Source: Flammeovirgaceae bacterium
GTDB lineage: Bacteria; Bacteroidota; Bacteroidia; Cytophagales; Cyclobacteriaceae
DNA: 64,000 bases
Assembly (NCBI GenBank): GCA_021298355.1
Contig: JAJTEH010000008.1
Location: 56,771-120,770 of the forward strand
Reading direction: 5' to 3'
The notes beneath the pieces were generated by a model. It had not been told where the DNA came from. It ran no database searches and saw only the letters and a program-made list of their open reading frames with translations. Of this stretch, positions 50,058 to 59,441 are shown piece by piece. Each line of letters opens with the position of its first letter. Position 1 is the stretch's first letter. The position numbers and the translations under genes were made by a program.

Positions 50058-50993
50058 ATGATGCTTAGGAAACATTATTTCTTTTTCTTGTTGGCCATTG
50101 TTTCTTTGTGCTATACAATGTGCCAAAATTATGAATTTCCGGAAGGTCCGTATCCAAGATTCGAAATAAAACCAGCTATTGAAGTAACAGATAATGGTGT
50201 AAAATTTCAAACAATACTTGTAAAGTTACCAAAATCTACAATAGTTGACCATGGCTTTATTTGGAGTCAAAATGAAAATCAATTAATCATTACTAATGTT
50301 GAAAATAAAATATCGCTTGGAGCATTATCTAGTCTTAATGCACCATATATTTTTAATGGAGAAGTTACATCGAGGCTGACTAAAGATAAGATATACTATG
50401 TTCGTTCTTTTATACAAACAAGCGATTATGTAATGTATAGTAATACTATAAGTTTTTATAGTTTAGGGACAAAAGGGCCATTACTCGAAGATTTTAATCC
50501 TAAGGTTGTAGATTTAGGCGATACAATTGAAATAACCGGTTCAGAATTTGGTATATCCACAACAAATGTGGAAGTTTTGATTGGCAGTATTAAAGCAAGA
50601 ATAATTACGATTTCTAATTCAAAGCTAACAGTTATTGTTCCTGCACAAATAGAAGCAGAAGAATCTTTGGTAAGTGTATCTACAAATAAAAACCAGTCTG
50701 TTTTTAGTGATAAGCTTGTATTAAAAAAGCCAAGAATAATCAGTTTTTTTCCTGAAACAATGAAGCTAACAGACACGCTTTACATTAATGGAGAAAACTT
50801 CGATGCTAAAAATTTAAAAATATATCTATCACTTGGGAGGGCTTACATGGAATCTGTTATTCCCATAAGTCGTACTAAAAATACAATTACTATTGTTCCG
50901 TCAACTATTCCGTTTAATCCAAATGCTTTTATTGTTATCAAAGTAAATAATTTTGAAGTCCGTTCTAATAATGCTATAAGCTTCATAGAATAA
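50058..50993 (+). CDS. IPT/TIG-domain exported protein (probable lipoprotein)
   Basis: A 311-residue protein. The N-terminus has a hydrophobic leader with cysteines at L-C-Y-T-M-C-Q, a possible lipobox with Cys at ~22. Then a Bacteroidota-type extracellular module with the motif H-G-F-I-W-S-Q-N, then two IPT/TIG immunoglobulin-like domains (P-K-V-V-D-L-G-D-T-I-E-I-T-G-S-E-F-G, ~155; P-E-T-M-K-L-T-D-T-L-Y-I-N-G-E-N-F, ~232). It is paired with the preceding barrel gene, and the pair is repeated at 51126-52901. Confidence 0.72.
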   Translation: MMLRKHYFFFLLAIVSLCYTMCQNYEFPEGPYPRFEIKPAIEVTDNGVKFQTILVKLPKSTIVDHGFIWSQNENQLIITNVENKISLGALSSLNAPYIFNGEVTSRLTKDKIYYVRSFIQTSDYVMYSNTISFYSLGTKGPLLEDFNPKVVDLGDTIEITGSEFGISTTNVEVLIGSIKARIITISNSKLTVIVPAQIEAEESLVSVSTNKNQSVFSDKLVLKKPRIISFFPETMKLTDTLYINGENFDAKNLKIYLSLGRAYMESVIPISRTKNTITIVPSTIPFNPNAFIVIKVNNFEVRSNNAISFIE

Positions 50994-51125
50994 GACCATT
51001 TTAAAACATGAAATTCATTTTCTTTTAAAAGAAAAACTAGTAGTACTTATTAATGTAATTTTGGTTTAACTAATCACATTATACTTAATGATTACAACCA
51101 ATGCAACCTTATTAGCAAATTTAGT

Positions 51126-52235
51126 ATGATTGTAAAGCTCAAAAAAGGAAACCATATACTCATCAGGAAGTTTATATTAATTTGTGTTTGTTTTTTTCTA
51201 TTTAACAAAGGCATAGCACAAAAGAATAGAAGAGATTATCTGGTTTTAGATTCGTTACATCTAATGATGGGTATTGTAACGTATATAAATGATACAAAAG
51301 TACAGTTTCAGATTTCAGAGTTATATGCTCCAACTTTATACTTTTCTAATGAAGTAAAAGAATTTTATAGCAAAGGGGAGGTATACGAATCATTTTATAT
51401 AAACGGTAATTTTCGATTTTATAAGAAAATTGTTGATGGCGATGTTGATTTGTATAAAAACGGAAACTTATACGCTATTAAATCAAAAGATAGCTTAATT
51501 CATTTTAGTAAAAGTAATTATAAGGACGCTTTAAAAACGATAGTACGCCAACCATTGGCTTTAAATCAGATTGACAAATTGAAGTATTCAAAAAACGAAT
51601 TAGTTTATTATTTAAATAAGATAAACAAAGGAGTTTATACATTTGAAAGTTATATTCAACCTAAGTTAGGTGCGTATGTAGGTGCCAATTTTCTTGATCT
51701 AAACTTTTCATATGAGACTACCTTGAATATGAAACAAGAATTAAATTCACCAACAATCGGTTTGTTTACTGATTTGCCTATTTCTCGCAATGGTAGATTA
51801 TTGTTCGTTTCAGACATTGGTATATTTTTTGGTAAAACGTTATTAGAAGGAGTGGATTTAGGCAAACAATATTATACTGAATTAAATTTAGAAGGTATAA
51901 ACACAACTGCAGGGATAAAGTGGGTAATAATGAATAGAAAGATAAGACCATATGTAAAGCTTTCGTTACAAGCGACATTTGTTAAGTATAGTTCTCCTAC
52001 AAATTTAATTGAAATAGTAAAGACAAATTCTGTTATTGAAGTCTATAAAAAAGATTTAACAGACTTTACATCTTTTCAGCAAGGAAATAGTGGCGGAATA
52101 GGAGTAGAGTATACGCTAAAGAATAGAAAAATAATTCATGCTGAGTTAAGACATCTAAATTCCTTTATAGATCAGAATAGAAAATTTCGAATGCAATATT
52201 CTGGAATATCTTTTTTTGTAGGCTTTAGTATATAG
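51126..52235 (+). CDS. PorT-like outer-membrane barrel protein, second copy
   Basis: A 369-residue paralogue in design of 48665-50056: signal peptide (F-I-L-I-C-V-C-F-F-L-F ... I-A-Q near 32), N-terminal domain with L-V-L-D-S-L-H-L-M-M-G-I-V-T, then from ~175 barrel strands (P-K-L-G-A-Y-V-G-A-N-F, K-I-R-P-Y-V-K-L-S-L-Q) and a final I-S-F-F-V-G-F-S-I. ATG 51126 is clear. It is 3 bp upstream of another IPT-type lipoprotein gene. The two pairs appear to be an old tandem duplication. Confidence 0.68.
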   Translation: MIVKLKKGNHILIRKFILICVCFFLFNKGIAQKNRRDYLVLDSLHLMMGIVTYINDTKVQFQISELYAPTLYFSNEVKEFYSKGEVYESFYINGNFRFYKKIVDGDVDLYKNGNLYAIKSKDSLIHFSKSNYKDALKTIVRQPLALNQIDKLKYSKNELVYYLNKINKGVYTFESYIQPKLGAYVGANFLDLNFSYETTLNMKQELNSPTIGLFTDLPISRNGRLLFVSDIGIFFGKTLLEGVDLGKQYYTELNLEGINTTAGIKWVIMNRKIRPYVKLSLQATFVKYSSPTNLIEIVKTNSVIEVYKKDLTDFTSFQQGNSGGIGVEYTLKNRKIIHAELRHLNSFIDQNRKFRMQYSGISFFVGFSI

Positions 52236-52238
52236 ATC

Positions 52239-52901
52239 ATGAAACAAAGTTTATTTTATTCATTAATTTTTATCTTTTTGTTCCTTAATTGTGAAGATCC
52301 TTCTCTACAATACAAAGAAGAGTATCCAATTGTTATAACAGAAGAGGTTACAAATGTAAACGAAACAGGAGTTGATTTTGTTGGTACAATTAAAGCCACT
52401 GGACAACCAAGTGACCGTGTTGAATTTGGTTTTGTTTGGAGTGTAGATTCAAAAGAACCAACACTTAGTAATGCGCAAGTAATACGATTAAGTGTGATTA
52501 ACGGAAATAGAATAACAGTAAGAATTAGCAATGATTTAAGGAAAAATGAAAAATATGTTGTAAGAGCATTTTATAAGAATGCTAAGTGGACAGTATATGG
52601 AAACATTGTTAATTTTAATAGCCAGGGAAGTTTAACTCAGACTATAAAAAATGTACAACCCATGAGTGGTTTTAACGGAGATATGTTTATCATTTCAGGC
52701 GACAATTTTGGATTTACGAAAGAAAGAAATATTGTATATCTAGACGGTTATCAATGTAATATAATTCAAGCTGATATGAATAATTTATATGTATTGGTTC
52801 CCGAATTTATTGATAAGAAAGATTACCGAATTAGGGTAATTGTGGCAGGTAGAGTTGTTGATTATAAAGATTTTTTCACCGTTTTGGGCAGAAGAGAATA
52901 G
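52239..52901 (+). CDS. IPT/TIG-domain lipoprotein
   Basis: A 220-residue protein with a good lipobox: F-I-F-L-F-L-N-C then E-D-P-S, lipidated Cys near residue 18. It has the same F-G-F-V-W-S module as the protein at 50058 (F-G-F-V-W-S-V-D-S-K-E-P-T) but only one IPT/TIG domain (V-Q-P-M-S-G-F-N-G-D-M-F-I-I-S-G-D-N-F-G). It is expected on the outer membrane with its barrel partner. The loss of one IPT repeat distinguishes the two copies. Confidence 0.75.
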   Translation: MKQSLFYSLIFIFLFLNCEDPSLQYKEEYPIVITEEVTNVNETGVDFVGTIKATGQPSDRVEFGFVWSVDSKEPTLSNAQVIRLSVINGNRITVRISNDLRKNEKYVVRAFYKNAKWTVYGNIVNFNSQGSLTQTIKNVQPMSGFNGDMFIISGDNFGFTKERNIVYLDGYQCNIIQADMNNLYVLVPEFIDKKDYRIRVIVAGRVVDYKDFFTVLGRRE

Positions 52902-53230
52902 GTATAAGGAATTGCGTATATCGTAAATAGATATGTTTAGATGTTAATTGAAAATTCTTAGAAAAAAATCACATTTTTTTGCATACCTGTGAGCTACTTG
53001 TTTTTCGATATTTACTAACTGTTTCTGTTTTCAATTGATAGTTTTCACTTTCGTTTAAAGAAAATTACGGTGGAATACATGATCTATGTATTTAATAACT
53101 ATTGTTGATAATTTCACCTTCTGAATATGTGTTCACTTTACCACGAAAACTGGCAATGAATTTATGCATAATTTCGATTATTCATTAGTTAAATTATTCT
53201 AATCTGTAACATCGCCAATAAAGCAGAACC
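52902..53230. other. intergenic region, nothing recognised
   Basis: AT-rich, with no open frame, repeat or hairpin of note. It separates the duplicated barrel/lipoprotein genes from the convergent AraC gene. Confidence 0.5.
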
Positions 53231-54079
53231 TTATGTAATCAGGTGTTTTATTCTAAACTCTTTGGGCGACACGTGTTTCTTTTTAAGAAAAACTCTATTG
53301 AAATAACTTAACGATTCAAACCCACTTGCGTATGCAATACTTTTGATGTTGTTATCGGAATGCAACAACAATTTGCACGCAGCATTTATTCTTAACTCAT
53401 GTATATAATTCGAAAAAGTAATGCCTGTGGATTTTTTAAAAAATTTACAGAAGTTGCTTTCTGTCATGTGTAGTAAGTCTGCCACTTCTTTTAAGGAAAC
53501 ATGATGTAAGAAATTTTCTTGCAAAAACAGACAAACCTTATTGATTTTGTTTTCCATCTCTTCGTTGATTTGATACTTATATATCTTAGAAGACAATGAT
53601 GTTGTTTGGCAAAAAGATAATTCAGAAATAACACGTAACAACCGTATTACTCTTTCTATTCCCTTTGCATTTATTACATCTAACAAACCCTGCTTTATAT
53701 CTACCGGAAATTCTTTAAACAAAAGCCCGCAGTTCGATTTATCAAAAAGTTCTTTCAGATGATCGGATTCTTTAAAGGCAAGAATTCTTTGTACAAAATC
53801 TGCAGGAAGTTGAATAACAATAGCTTCAAAGTTTTCATTTTCTTCTGCTTTACCAAACCAGGTGTGGGGCAAGTTGGGGCCAATCAAAACGAAATCATCA
53901 TCAAAAAATTCTTGATGACTATTCCCAATCAACCGATATCCATTTCCTTTTATAATATAAGTTAACTCATATTCCGGATGAAAGTGCCATTTGAAATCGA
54001 AAGCAGTTGTAGTATACGAGTAGGCATAAAAACTGGATCGTAACAGATTGTTGCTTATATCTTCTAAAATGGGTTTCAT
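53231..54079 (-). CDS. AraC family transcriptional regulator with cupin sensor
   Basis: A 282-residue regulator. Residues ~20-95 form a cupin-like domain (F-K-W-H-F-H-P-E-Y-E-L-T-Y, P-N-L-P-H-T-W). The C-terminal ~100 residues hold two HTHs (V-S-L-K-E-V-A-D-L-L-H-M-T-E-S-N-F-C-K-F-F-K and I-A-Y-A-S-G-F-E-S-L-S-Y-F-N-R-V-F). Members answer to sugars. It is divergent from the PhyH/isomerase/transporter/GH127 operon with 136 bp between, so it is the probable activator, likely responding to the sugar released by the glycosidase. Confidence 0.9.
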   Translation of the reverse strand: MKPILEDISNNLLRSSFYAYSYTTTAFDFKWHFHPEYELTYIIKGNGYRLIGNSHQEFFDDDFVLIGPNLPHTWFGKAEENENFEAIVIQLPADFVQRILAFKESDHLKELFDKSNCGLLFKEFPVDIKQGLLDVINAKGIERVIRLLRVISELSFCQTTSLSSKIYKYQINEEMENKINKVCLFLQENFLHHVSLKEVADLLHMTESNFCKFFKKSTGITFSNYIHELRINAACKLLLHSDNNIKSIAYASGFESLSYFNRVFLKKKHVSPKEFRIKHLIT

Positions 54080-54178
54080 ATACCGATATTTTAAAGTTTT
54101 AGGCTTTAAATCATCCTTTTATTCAATATAGTATTAGTAATTGGAAAAATAGGTCAATTTATAGGATTGCCAAAAAAT

Positions 54179-54186
54179 TAGTTTTG
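54179..54186 (+). promoter_or_regulatory. -7 promoter element of the sugar operon
   Basis: TAGTTTTG matches TAnnTTTG exactly and lies 30 bp before the PhyH start. A clear -33 TTG at the right distance is missing, consistent with dependence on an activator such as the divergent AraC protein. Confidence 0.5.
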
Positions 54187-54215
54187 TACACATACATCCA
54201 CTAAAATCCGGTAAT

Positions 54216-55043
54216 ATGGTATCCTTATCTACTGCAATCAGTTCACATTTACATCAGCCGTATGCGCTGTCGGAAGAACAAATAAATTTTTATAGAGAAA
54301 ATAGGTTTATCAAATTAAAGAATGTTTTAAATGTTGAAACCATACAGTTTTTTAATGATGCAATTACAAAGCAGGTAAATGAAATGAACGAGGAGCATAC
54401 AGCGCTCGAAAATAGAACAACATATGGTAAAGCATTTTTACAATTATTCAATTTATGGGTGAAAAATCCGATTGTGAAGGAATTAATTTTTAGCAAGAGA
54501 CTTGCAAAAATTGCTTCCGATTTAATGGAGGTAGATGGTGTTCGGTTGTATCACGACCAAGCCTTGTTTAAAGAAAGTGGCGGAGGAATTACACCGTGGC
54601 ATGCCGACCAATATTATTGGCCTTTAGAAACAGATAAAACCATTACAGCGTGGATACCCTTGCAAGAAACTCCGCTTACTATGGGGCCCTTAGAATTTAG
54701 TGCCGGAAGTCATAGAATAGTAGAAGGACGTGAACTAGAAATTGGCGATGAAAGCGAACAAGTAATTCAAAATAACCTTCGTGTTACAGACTTTAAACAT
54801 GTAATAGAAGCATTTGATATAGGAGAAATTAGTTTTCATTCCGGTTGGGTTTTTCATAGAGCAGGAAGTAACGTAAGCAACGAAGTAAGAAAAGTAATGA
54901 CCATTATTTACATGGATAAAAACATGATTCTGAAAAATCCGGAAAATAAAAATCAGATAAACGATTGGAATACGTGGTGTCCGGGGGCAAAAGTTGGTGA
55001 AATAATTAATTCCCCGATCAATCCGATTTTATACTCAAACTAA
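54216..55043 (+). CDS. phytanoyl-CoA dioxygenase (PhyH) family protein
   Basis: A 275-residue Fe(II)/2-oxoglutarate oxygenase. The iron triad is visible: T-P-W-H-A-D-Q (H-x-D near residue 128) and the distal His in G-W-V-F-H-R-A-G-S-N near 224; the Arg in V-R-K-V-M should bind 2-oxoglutarate. The core P-L-E-F-S-A-G-S-H-R is normal. The substrate is unknown; first place in a sugar cluster suggests a sugar-derived or natural-product ligand. It is also the intact reference for the degenerate domain of the WYL regulator. The next gene starts 1 bp after its stop. Confidence 0.88.
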   Translation: MVSLSTAISSHLHQPYALSEEQINFYRENRFIKLKNVLNVETIQFFNDAITKQVNEMNEEHTALENRTTYGKAFLQLFNLWVKNPIVKELIFSKRLAKIASDLMEVDGVRLYHDQALFKESGGGITPWHADQYYWPLETDKTITAWIPLQETPLTMGPLEFSAGSHRIVEGRELEIGDESEQVIQNNLRVTDFKHVIEAFDIGEISFHSGWVFHRAGSNVSNEVRKVMTIIYMDKNMILKNPENKNQINDWNTWCPGAKVGEIINSPINPILYSN

Positions 55044-55044
55044 A

Positions 55045-55875
55045 ATGGAGGTTAAATATTGTTGTACCTATTGGGGTTGCGAGCATCAATCGGCAAAAGA
55101 ATTTTTATTGCGTGTTATCGAAAATGGATATCATGGAGTAGAAATTAATGTACCAGATAATGCCCATTTCGTAAGAGAGTTTACAGAAGCGTTAGAAGAA
55201 ATACGAAATACAATTAACCCGCACTTTATTTTTATTGCACAACAAGTACTTCCCCCAAAAAAAGAAAGTGTAAACGATTACGTAAAAAGAGTAAATGAAC
55301 GATTACTTTACTTAACAAGCTTACAACCCGATTATATAAACTCGCACACGGGTAAAGACTATTTTAGTTTTGAAGATAATTGCAGAATAATAAAAGTTGC
55401 AGAGAATATTTCAAACGATACGGGAATTCCTGTTTGGCATGAAATCCATCGGGGTAGGTTTACTTTTCATCTACAAACTCTTTTACCTTATTTTAACGTA
55501 TTTCCCGATTTAAAGCTTACAGCAGACTTCTCGCATTTTTGTGTAGTATCGGAAAGTAACTTAGAAGATCAATACGATTTGCTCAAACAAATTTATCCGA
55601 ACATAAAACATATACATGCCCGTGTTGGCTTCGAGCAAAGTGCGCAAGTTAATAATCCGTTTGCACCCGAGTGGCGTACCTACTTGCACATGTACCTTAC
55701 GTGGTGGAAAGAAATAATGGAAATACAAAAAAATAAAAATAATTCATTACTAACCATTACACCGGAATTGGGTCCGTTCCCCTATATGCCGCAAGAACCC
55801 TTTACACAAAAACCACTCTGCCAGCAATGGGATGTAAATCTGCAAATGAAAAATTATTTACTAGAAAAACTTTGA
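55045..55875 (+). CDS. sugar phosphate isomerase/epimerase-like TIM-barrel protein
   Basis: A 276-residue protein of the xylose-isomerase-like TIM-barrel superfamily. Strand ends carry probable metal or catalytic residues: V-E-I-N near 33, H-E-I-H-R-G near 133, T-A-D-F-S-H-F near 157, H-I-H-A-R-V near 190, and T-P-E-L-G-P-F near 238. It may isomerise or epimerise a pentose or its keto form. The MFS gene follows after 4 bp. Confidence 0.82.
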   Translation: MEVKYCCTYWGCEHQSAKEFLLRVIENGYHGVEINVPDNAHFVREFTEALEEIRNTINPHFIFIAQQVLPPKKESVNDYVKRVNERLLYLTSLQPDYINSHTGKDYFSFEDNCRIIKVAENISNDTGIPVWHEIHRGRFTFHLQTLLPYFNVFPDLKLTADFSHFCVVSESNLEDQYDLLKQIYPNIKHIHARVGFEQSAQVNNPFAPEWRTYLHMYLTWWKEIMEIQKNKNNSLLTITPELGPFPYMPQEPFTQKPLCQQWDVNLQMKNYLLEKL

Positions 55876-55879
55876 AACA

Positions 55880-57247
55880 ATGGATAAAGATGTGAGTAAG
55901 TATATTCGGTTTATTGCCATAAGTGCAGCACTTGGCGGATTGTTGTTTGGATATGACACCGCTGTAATTTCCGGAGCCATTGGTAATTTAACGGTGTACT
56001 TTACATTAACATCTGTACAAACAGGTTGGGCAATTTCTAGCGCCATTGTAGGGTGCATACTAGGTGCGTTGTGTTCGGATTATGTAAGCAACAGGTTTGG
56101 AAGAAAAGTTACTTTATTTATTACGGCCATATTATTTATCGTTAATTCTATTGGCACGGCTATTCCGGAGTCGTTTACAATTTTTATTTTGTTTCGTATT
56201 GTTGGTGGTGTTGGCGTTGGAATAGCCTCTATGGTGGTGCCCATGTATATTGCCGAAATTGCTCCACCACAAAAAAGAGGAGCGTTGGTTGGGTATTACC
56301 AATTGGCCATTGTATTGGGTATTGTGTTGGTGTATTTCGTAAATTATTTTATTGCTTTACAAGGAGATACAGCCTGGAATTTACAGATAGGGTGGAGATG
56401 GATGTTTGGCTCTGAAATTATTCCATCTATACTTTTTCTGTTCGCTATTTACTTCATCCCTGAAAGTCCGCGTTGGTTATTTTTAAAAGGTAAAAATCAG
56501 CAAGCGATTGATGTATTAAAGAAGATAAATGCAGAACAAGATGTTGTGCAGGTTAAAAATGAAATTGAAGAATCTTTACAGAAAGAAGATAAAAATCAGT
56601 GGCAGCACATTGTAAATCCTGCATTCAGAAAAGTTCTTTTAGTTGGTGTAGCACTTTCTGTTTTGCAGCAACTATCGGGTATAAATGCCATTTTATATTA
56701 TGCGCCTGAAATTTTTAAAAATTTGGGAAGCACAGCCAATGTTTCGTTATTAGAAACAAGCATACTTGGTGTTGTAAATTTAATTTTTACGGTATTAGCT
56801 ATTCGGCTGGTTGATAAAAAAGGAAGAAAGCCATTGCTTATGATGGGCTCTGTTGGGATGACGATTGCCCTGGGTGCAGTGGGTTCGTTTGTGTATTTCG
56901 ATATATCGAACAGTTGGGTTTTACCGTTTATGCTTTTGTTTATGGCCTCGTTTAGTATTTCGTGGGGCCCCGTTGTGTGGGTGTTGTTATCAGAAATATT
57001 TCCTACTAAAATAAGAAGCCTGGCATTGGCCATAAGTGTTTTTATACAATGGATAGCCAATTTTGTAGTAACACAAGTATTTCCAAGCTTGGTAGAAAAT
57101 CAGGCATTGAAGGAATATTTTAATGGAGCATTTCCGTTTTATCTGTTTTCAGTAATTTGTTTACTATCCTTACTTTTTGTTTGGAAGCGTGTTCCGGAAA
57201 CAAAAAATAAAACGCTTGAACAAATGGATAAAGTATGGCAGAACTAA
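55880..57247 (+). CDS. MFS sugar porter (XylE/GLUT type)
   Basis: A 455-residue, twelve-helix inner-membrane symporter. Sugar-porter signatures are complete: G-G-L-L-F-G-Y-D-T near residue 17-25, N-R-F-G-R-K in loop 2-3, P-E-S-P-R-W-L near 193, the Q-Q-L-S-G-I-N-A-I-L-Y-Y segment near 260, and V-P-E-T-K-N-K-T-L-E near the end. It probably imports a pentose or hexose with protons. The gene order (isomerase, porter, GH127) suggests L-arabinose or a related sugar, by inference. Confidence 0.92.
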   Translation: MDKDVSKYIRFIAISAALGGLLFGYDTAVISGAIGNLTVYFTLTSVQTGWAISSAIVGCILGALCSDYVSNRFGRKVTLFITAILFIVNSIGTAIPESFTIFILFRIVGGVGVGIASMVVPMYIAEIAPPQKRGALVGYYQLAIVLGIVLVYFVNYFIALQGDTAWNLQIGWRWMFGSEIIPSILFLFAIYFIPESPRWLFLKGKNQQAIDVLKKINAEQDVVQVKNEIEESLQKEDKNQWQHIVNPAFRKVLLVGVALSVLQQLSGINAILYYAPEIFKNLGSTANVSLLETSILGVVNLIFTVLAIRLVDKKGRKPLLMMGSVGMTIALGAVGSFVYFDISNSWVLPFMLLFMASFSISWGPVVWVLLSEIFPTKIRSLALAISVFIQWIANFVVTQVFPSLVENQALKEYFNGAFPFYLFSVICLLSLLFVWKRVPETKNKTLEQMDKVWQN

Positions 57248-57257
57248 AAAACATCAA

Positions 57258-59162
57258 ATGAAAATACTAACGATAGGAATTGTAATCGTGGCATGCACAA
57301 ATGTGTTTGCTCAACACTCAACTGAAAAATTTACACCCTTACATTTTGGTAGTGTAAAACCTACAGGTTGGTTAAAAGAACAAATGCAAAAAGATATAGA
57401 AGGATTCGTGGGCAATCTCGATCAGCTTGTGCCAGACCTTATCAACGACCCCATTTATGGTATGGGTCGTTTACAAAAAAATTCGAAAGCAAAAGATTTA
57501 GGCAATAACAGAGAAGGTGATGCCGCAGGAGACGAACAATACAAATGGTGGAATAGCGAAACACAATCTAACTGGTGGGATGGCTACCTGCGCAACGTAT
57601 TTTTAGTAAACGATAAACAAGGAATTGAAAAAGTAAAAAAATATGTAGCCTCAATTTTAGCCACGCAAGATGAAGATGGTTACCTAGGCATTTACGACAA
57701 AGAACTTCGATACACATTTAACTCTGAAAATGGAGAGTTATGGTCGAAAGCAACTTTGTACCGTGGCCTGTTGGCATACTACGAATATACAAAAGACGAA
57801 AATGTTTTTAACGCTGTAGTAAAGGCTGTAGATAATGTACTGGTACATTACCCCATCCATGCTTCCAGTCCGTTTAATTCCGGAACTTCGTTTAACGGAG
57901 GTGTATCGCATGGGTTAACGTTTACAGATGTTCTAGAACGACTTTACTTTCATACTAAAAATGAAAAGTACAGAGCATACGCTTTATTTCTGTACAACGA
58001 TTTCTCGCGTACGTACCAATCTGAGGCAGATGTACAATTACCGAATATTTTAAATCCGGATTATAAATTAAAATCGCATGGTGTACATACTTTCGAACAC
58101 ATCAGAGCATTGATAATTGCGAAGTATGCCTCGCCAAATGTTGAAATGGCTAAAGCATTAGATGTTTATTTAGAAAGAGTAAAAAACGCAACAACAATTA
58201 GCGGTGGCGCCATAGGCGATGAGTGGATTGCAGAACGAAGTGCTGATGCAACCCATACAGGTTATGAATATTGTTCTTTACAAGAATTGCTTGATAGTTA
58301 TAGTTTACTTTTTCAAAAAACCGGGCAGGCGTACCTGGGAGATGAAATAGAAAATATTTTTTACAATGCAGCACAAGGTTCTAGAAATCCCGATCACTCT
58401 TGCATTGCCTATTTAAAAACCGATAATTCTTTTGAAATGTTGGGCACAAAAAATGGTGAAGTAGAACACGATAGAAAACAAACCCGATATAAATATTCTC
58501 CGGCACATCAAGATGTGGCGGTATGTTGTAATCCTAATGCCAGCAGAATTTCGCCTTATTTTATTCAAAACTCGTGGATGAAAGAGGGAGAAAACACTAT
58601 AGTGGCAACGTTGCTTATGCCTAATGTAGTAGAAACAGATATACAGGGAAATACGATTTTAATTGAGAATGAAACTGAATATCCGTTTGGTAATACTGTA
58701 AAATTTAAGATTTCACAAAAACAACCATCAACTTTTACACTAAAAGTAAGAAAGCCCGGTTGGGCTTTACATATTAAAACGAACGAGAAGTATAAAATTG
58801 TTGATGAGTATATCGTAATCGAAAGAGAATTTTTAGCAGAAGATAATGTGGCGTTTACTTTTCTGGCCGAAGTAAAGGTTAACCAAGATAACACCAAAGC
58901 ATTTTACTTTTCGTACGGAGCTTTGCTATATGCGCTACCCATTGATGCCAAAGAGATTATAGGTAAACGATATAAAGATACGTTTACAGATATTTTATAT
59001 GCGCCTGTTTCACAAACCCGATATGTGTTTCAAAAAGGGGAAAGCATTCGTTACAAAAAAGGTAAAGTGTACACCAGATTGCTTAATAAAAACACAAACA
59101 AACCGGAAGATGTTGTTCTTTTGCCTATGGGAAAAACAATTTTAAGGCAGGTTACATTTTAG
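57258..59162 (+). CDS. secreted GH127 family glycosidase (beta-L-arabinofuranosidase-like, DUF1680)
   Basis: A 634-residue protein with a signal peptide (N-V-F-A-Q, cut near residue 19). ATG 57258, 10 bp after the transporter stop, is chosen over the longer overlapping frame. The domain is an alpha/alpha barrel (N-W-W-D-G-Y-L-R-N near 105; W-S-K-A-T-L-Y-R-G-L near 160) plus beta sandwich. Likely Zn ligands and catalytic residues are Glu and Cys in Y-E-Y-C-S-L near 335 and the pair in V-A-V-C-C-N-P-N near 419, as in GH127. It is probably periplasmic and releases arabinose for the adjacent porter. Confidence 0.86.
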   Translation: MKILTIGIVIVACTNVFAQHSTEKFTPLHFGSVKPTGWLKEQMQKDIEGFVGNLDQLVPDLINDPIYGMGRLQKNSKAKDLGNNREGDAAGDEQYKWWNSETQSNWWDGYLRNVFLVNDKQGIEKVKKYVASILATQDEDGYLGIYDKELRYTFNSENGELWSKATLYRGLLAYYEYTKDENVFNAVVKAVDNVLVHYPIHASSPFNSGTSFNGGVSHGLTFTDVLERLYFHTKNEKYRAYALFLYNDFSRTYQSEADVQLPNILNPDYKLKSHGVHTFEHIRALIIAKYASPNVEMAKALDVYLERVKNATTISGGAIGDEWIAERSADATHTGYEYCSLQELLDSYSLLFQKTGQAYLGDEIENIFYNAAQGSRNPDHSCIAYLKTDNSFEMLGTKNGEVEHDRKQTRYKYSPAHQDVAVCCNPNASRISPYFIQNSWMKEGENTIVATLLMPNVVETDIQGNTILIENETEYPFGNTVKFKISQKQPSTFTLKVRKPGWALHIKTNEKYKIVDEYIVIEREFLAEDNVAFTFLAEVKVNQDNTKAFYFSYGALLYALPIDAKEIIGKRYKDTFTDILYAPVSQTRYVFQKGESIRYKKGKVYTRLLNKNTNKPEDVVLLPMGKTILRQVTF

Positions 59163-59441
59163 GAAGATCTGTGCGTGCATTGTATGCACCAGTTTACCTT
59201 TTTCTTAACATCAGCGTGTACTCAAATTTATCACACCAACTTTATACTGCGCATACCCAACATCCGGAGAAGTAGTTGGTGTGTTTATTTTATATAGCAG
59301 TTTATTTCAATATAAGTATAAAAACGAATTATCAGATTGATTTATTCTGTAAATGTGGTTGTTTTGAAATTATGCTTACATGATTTTATGCACAATTTTA
59401 ATTGTTACGTTAAAAGTGTAATAAACGTGTACAGTATCATT

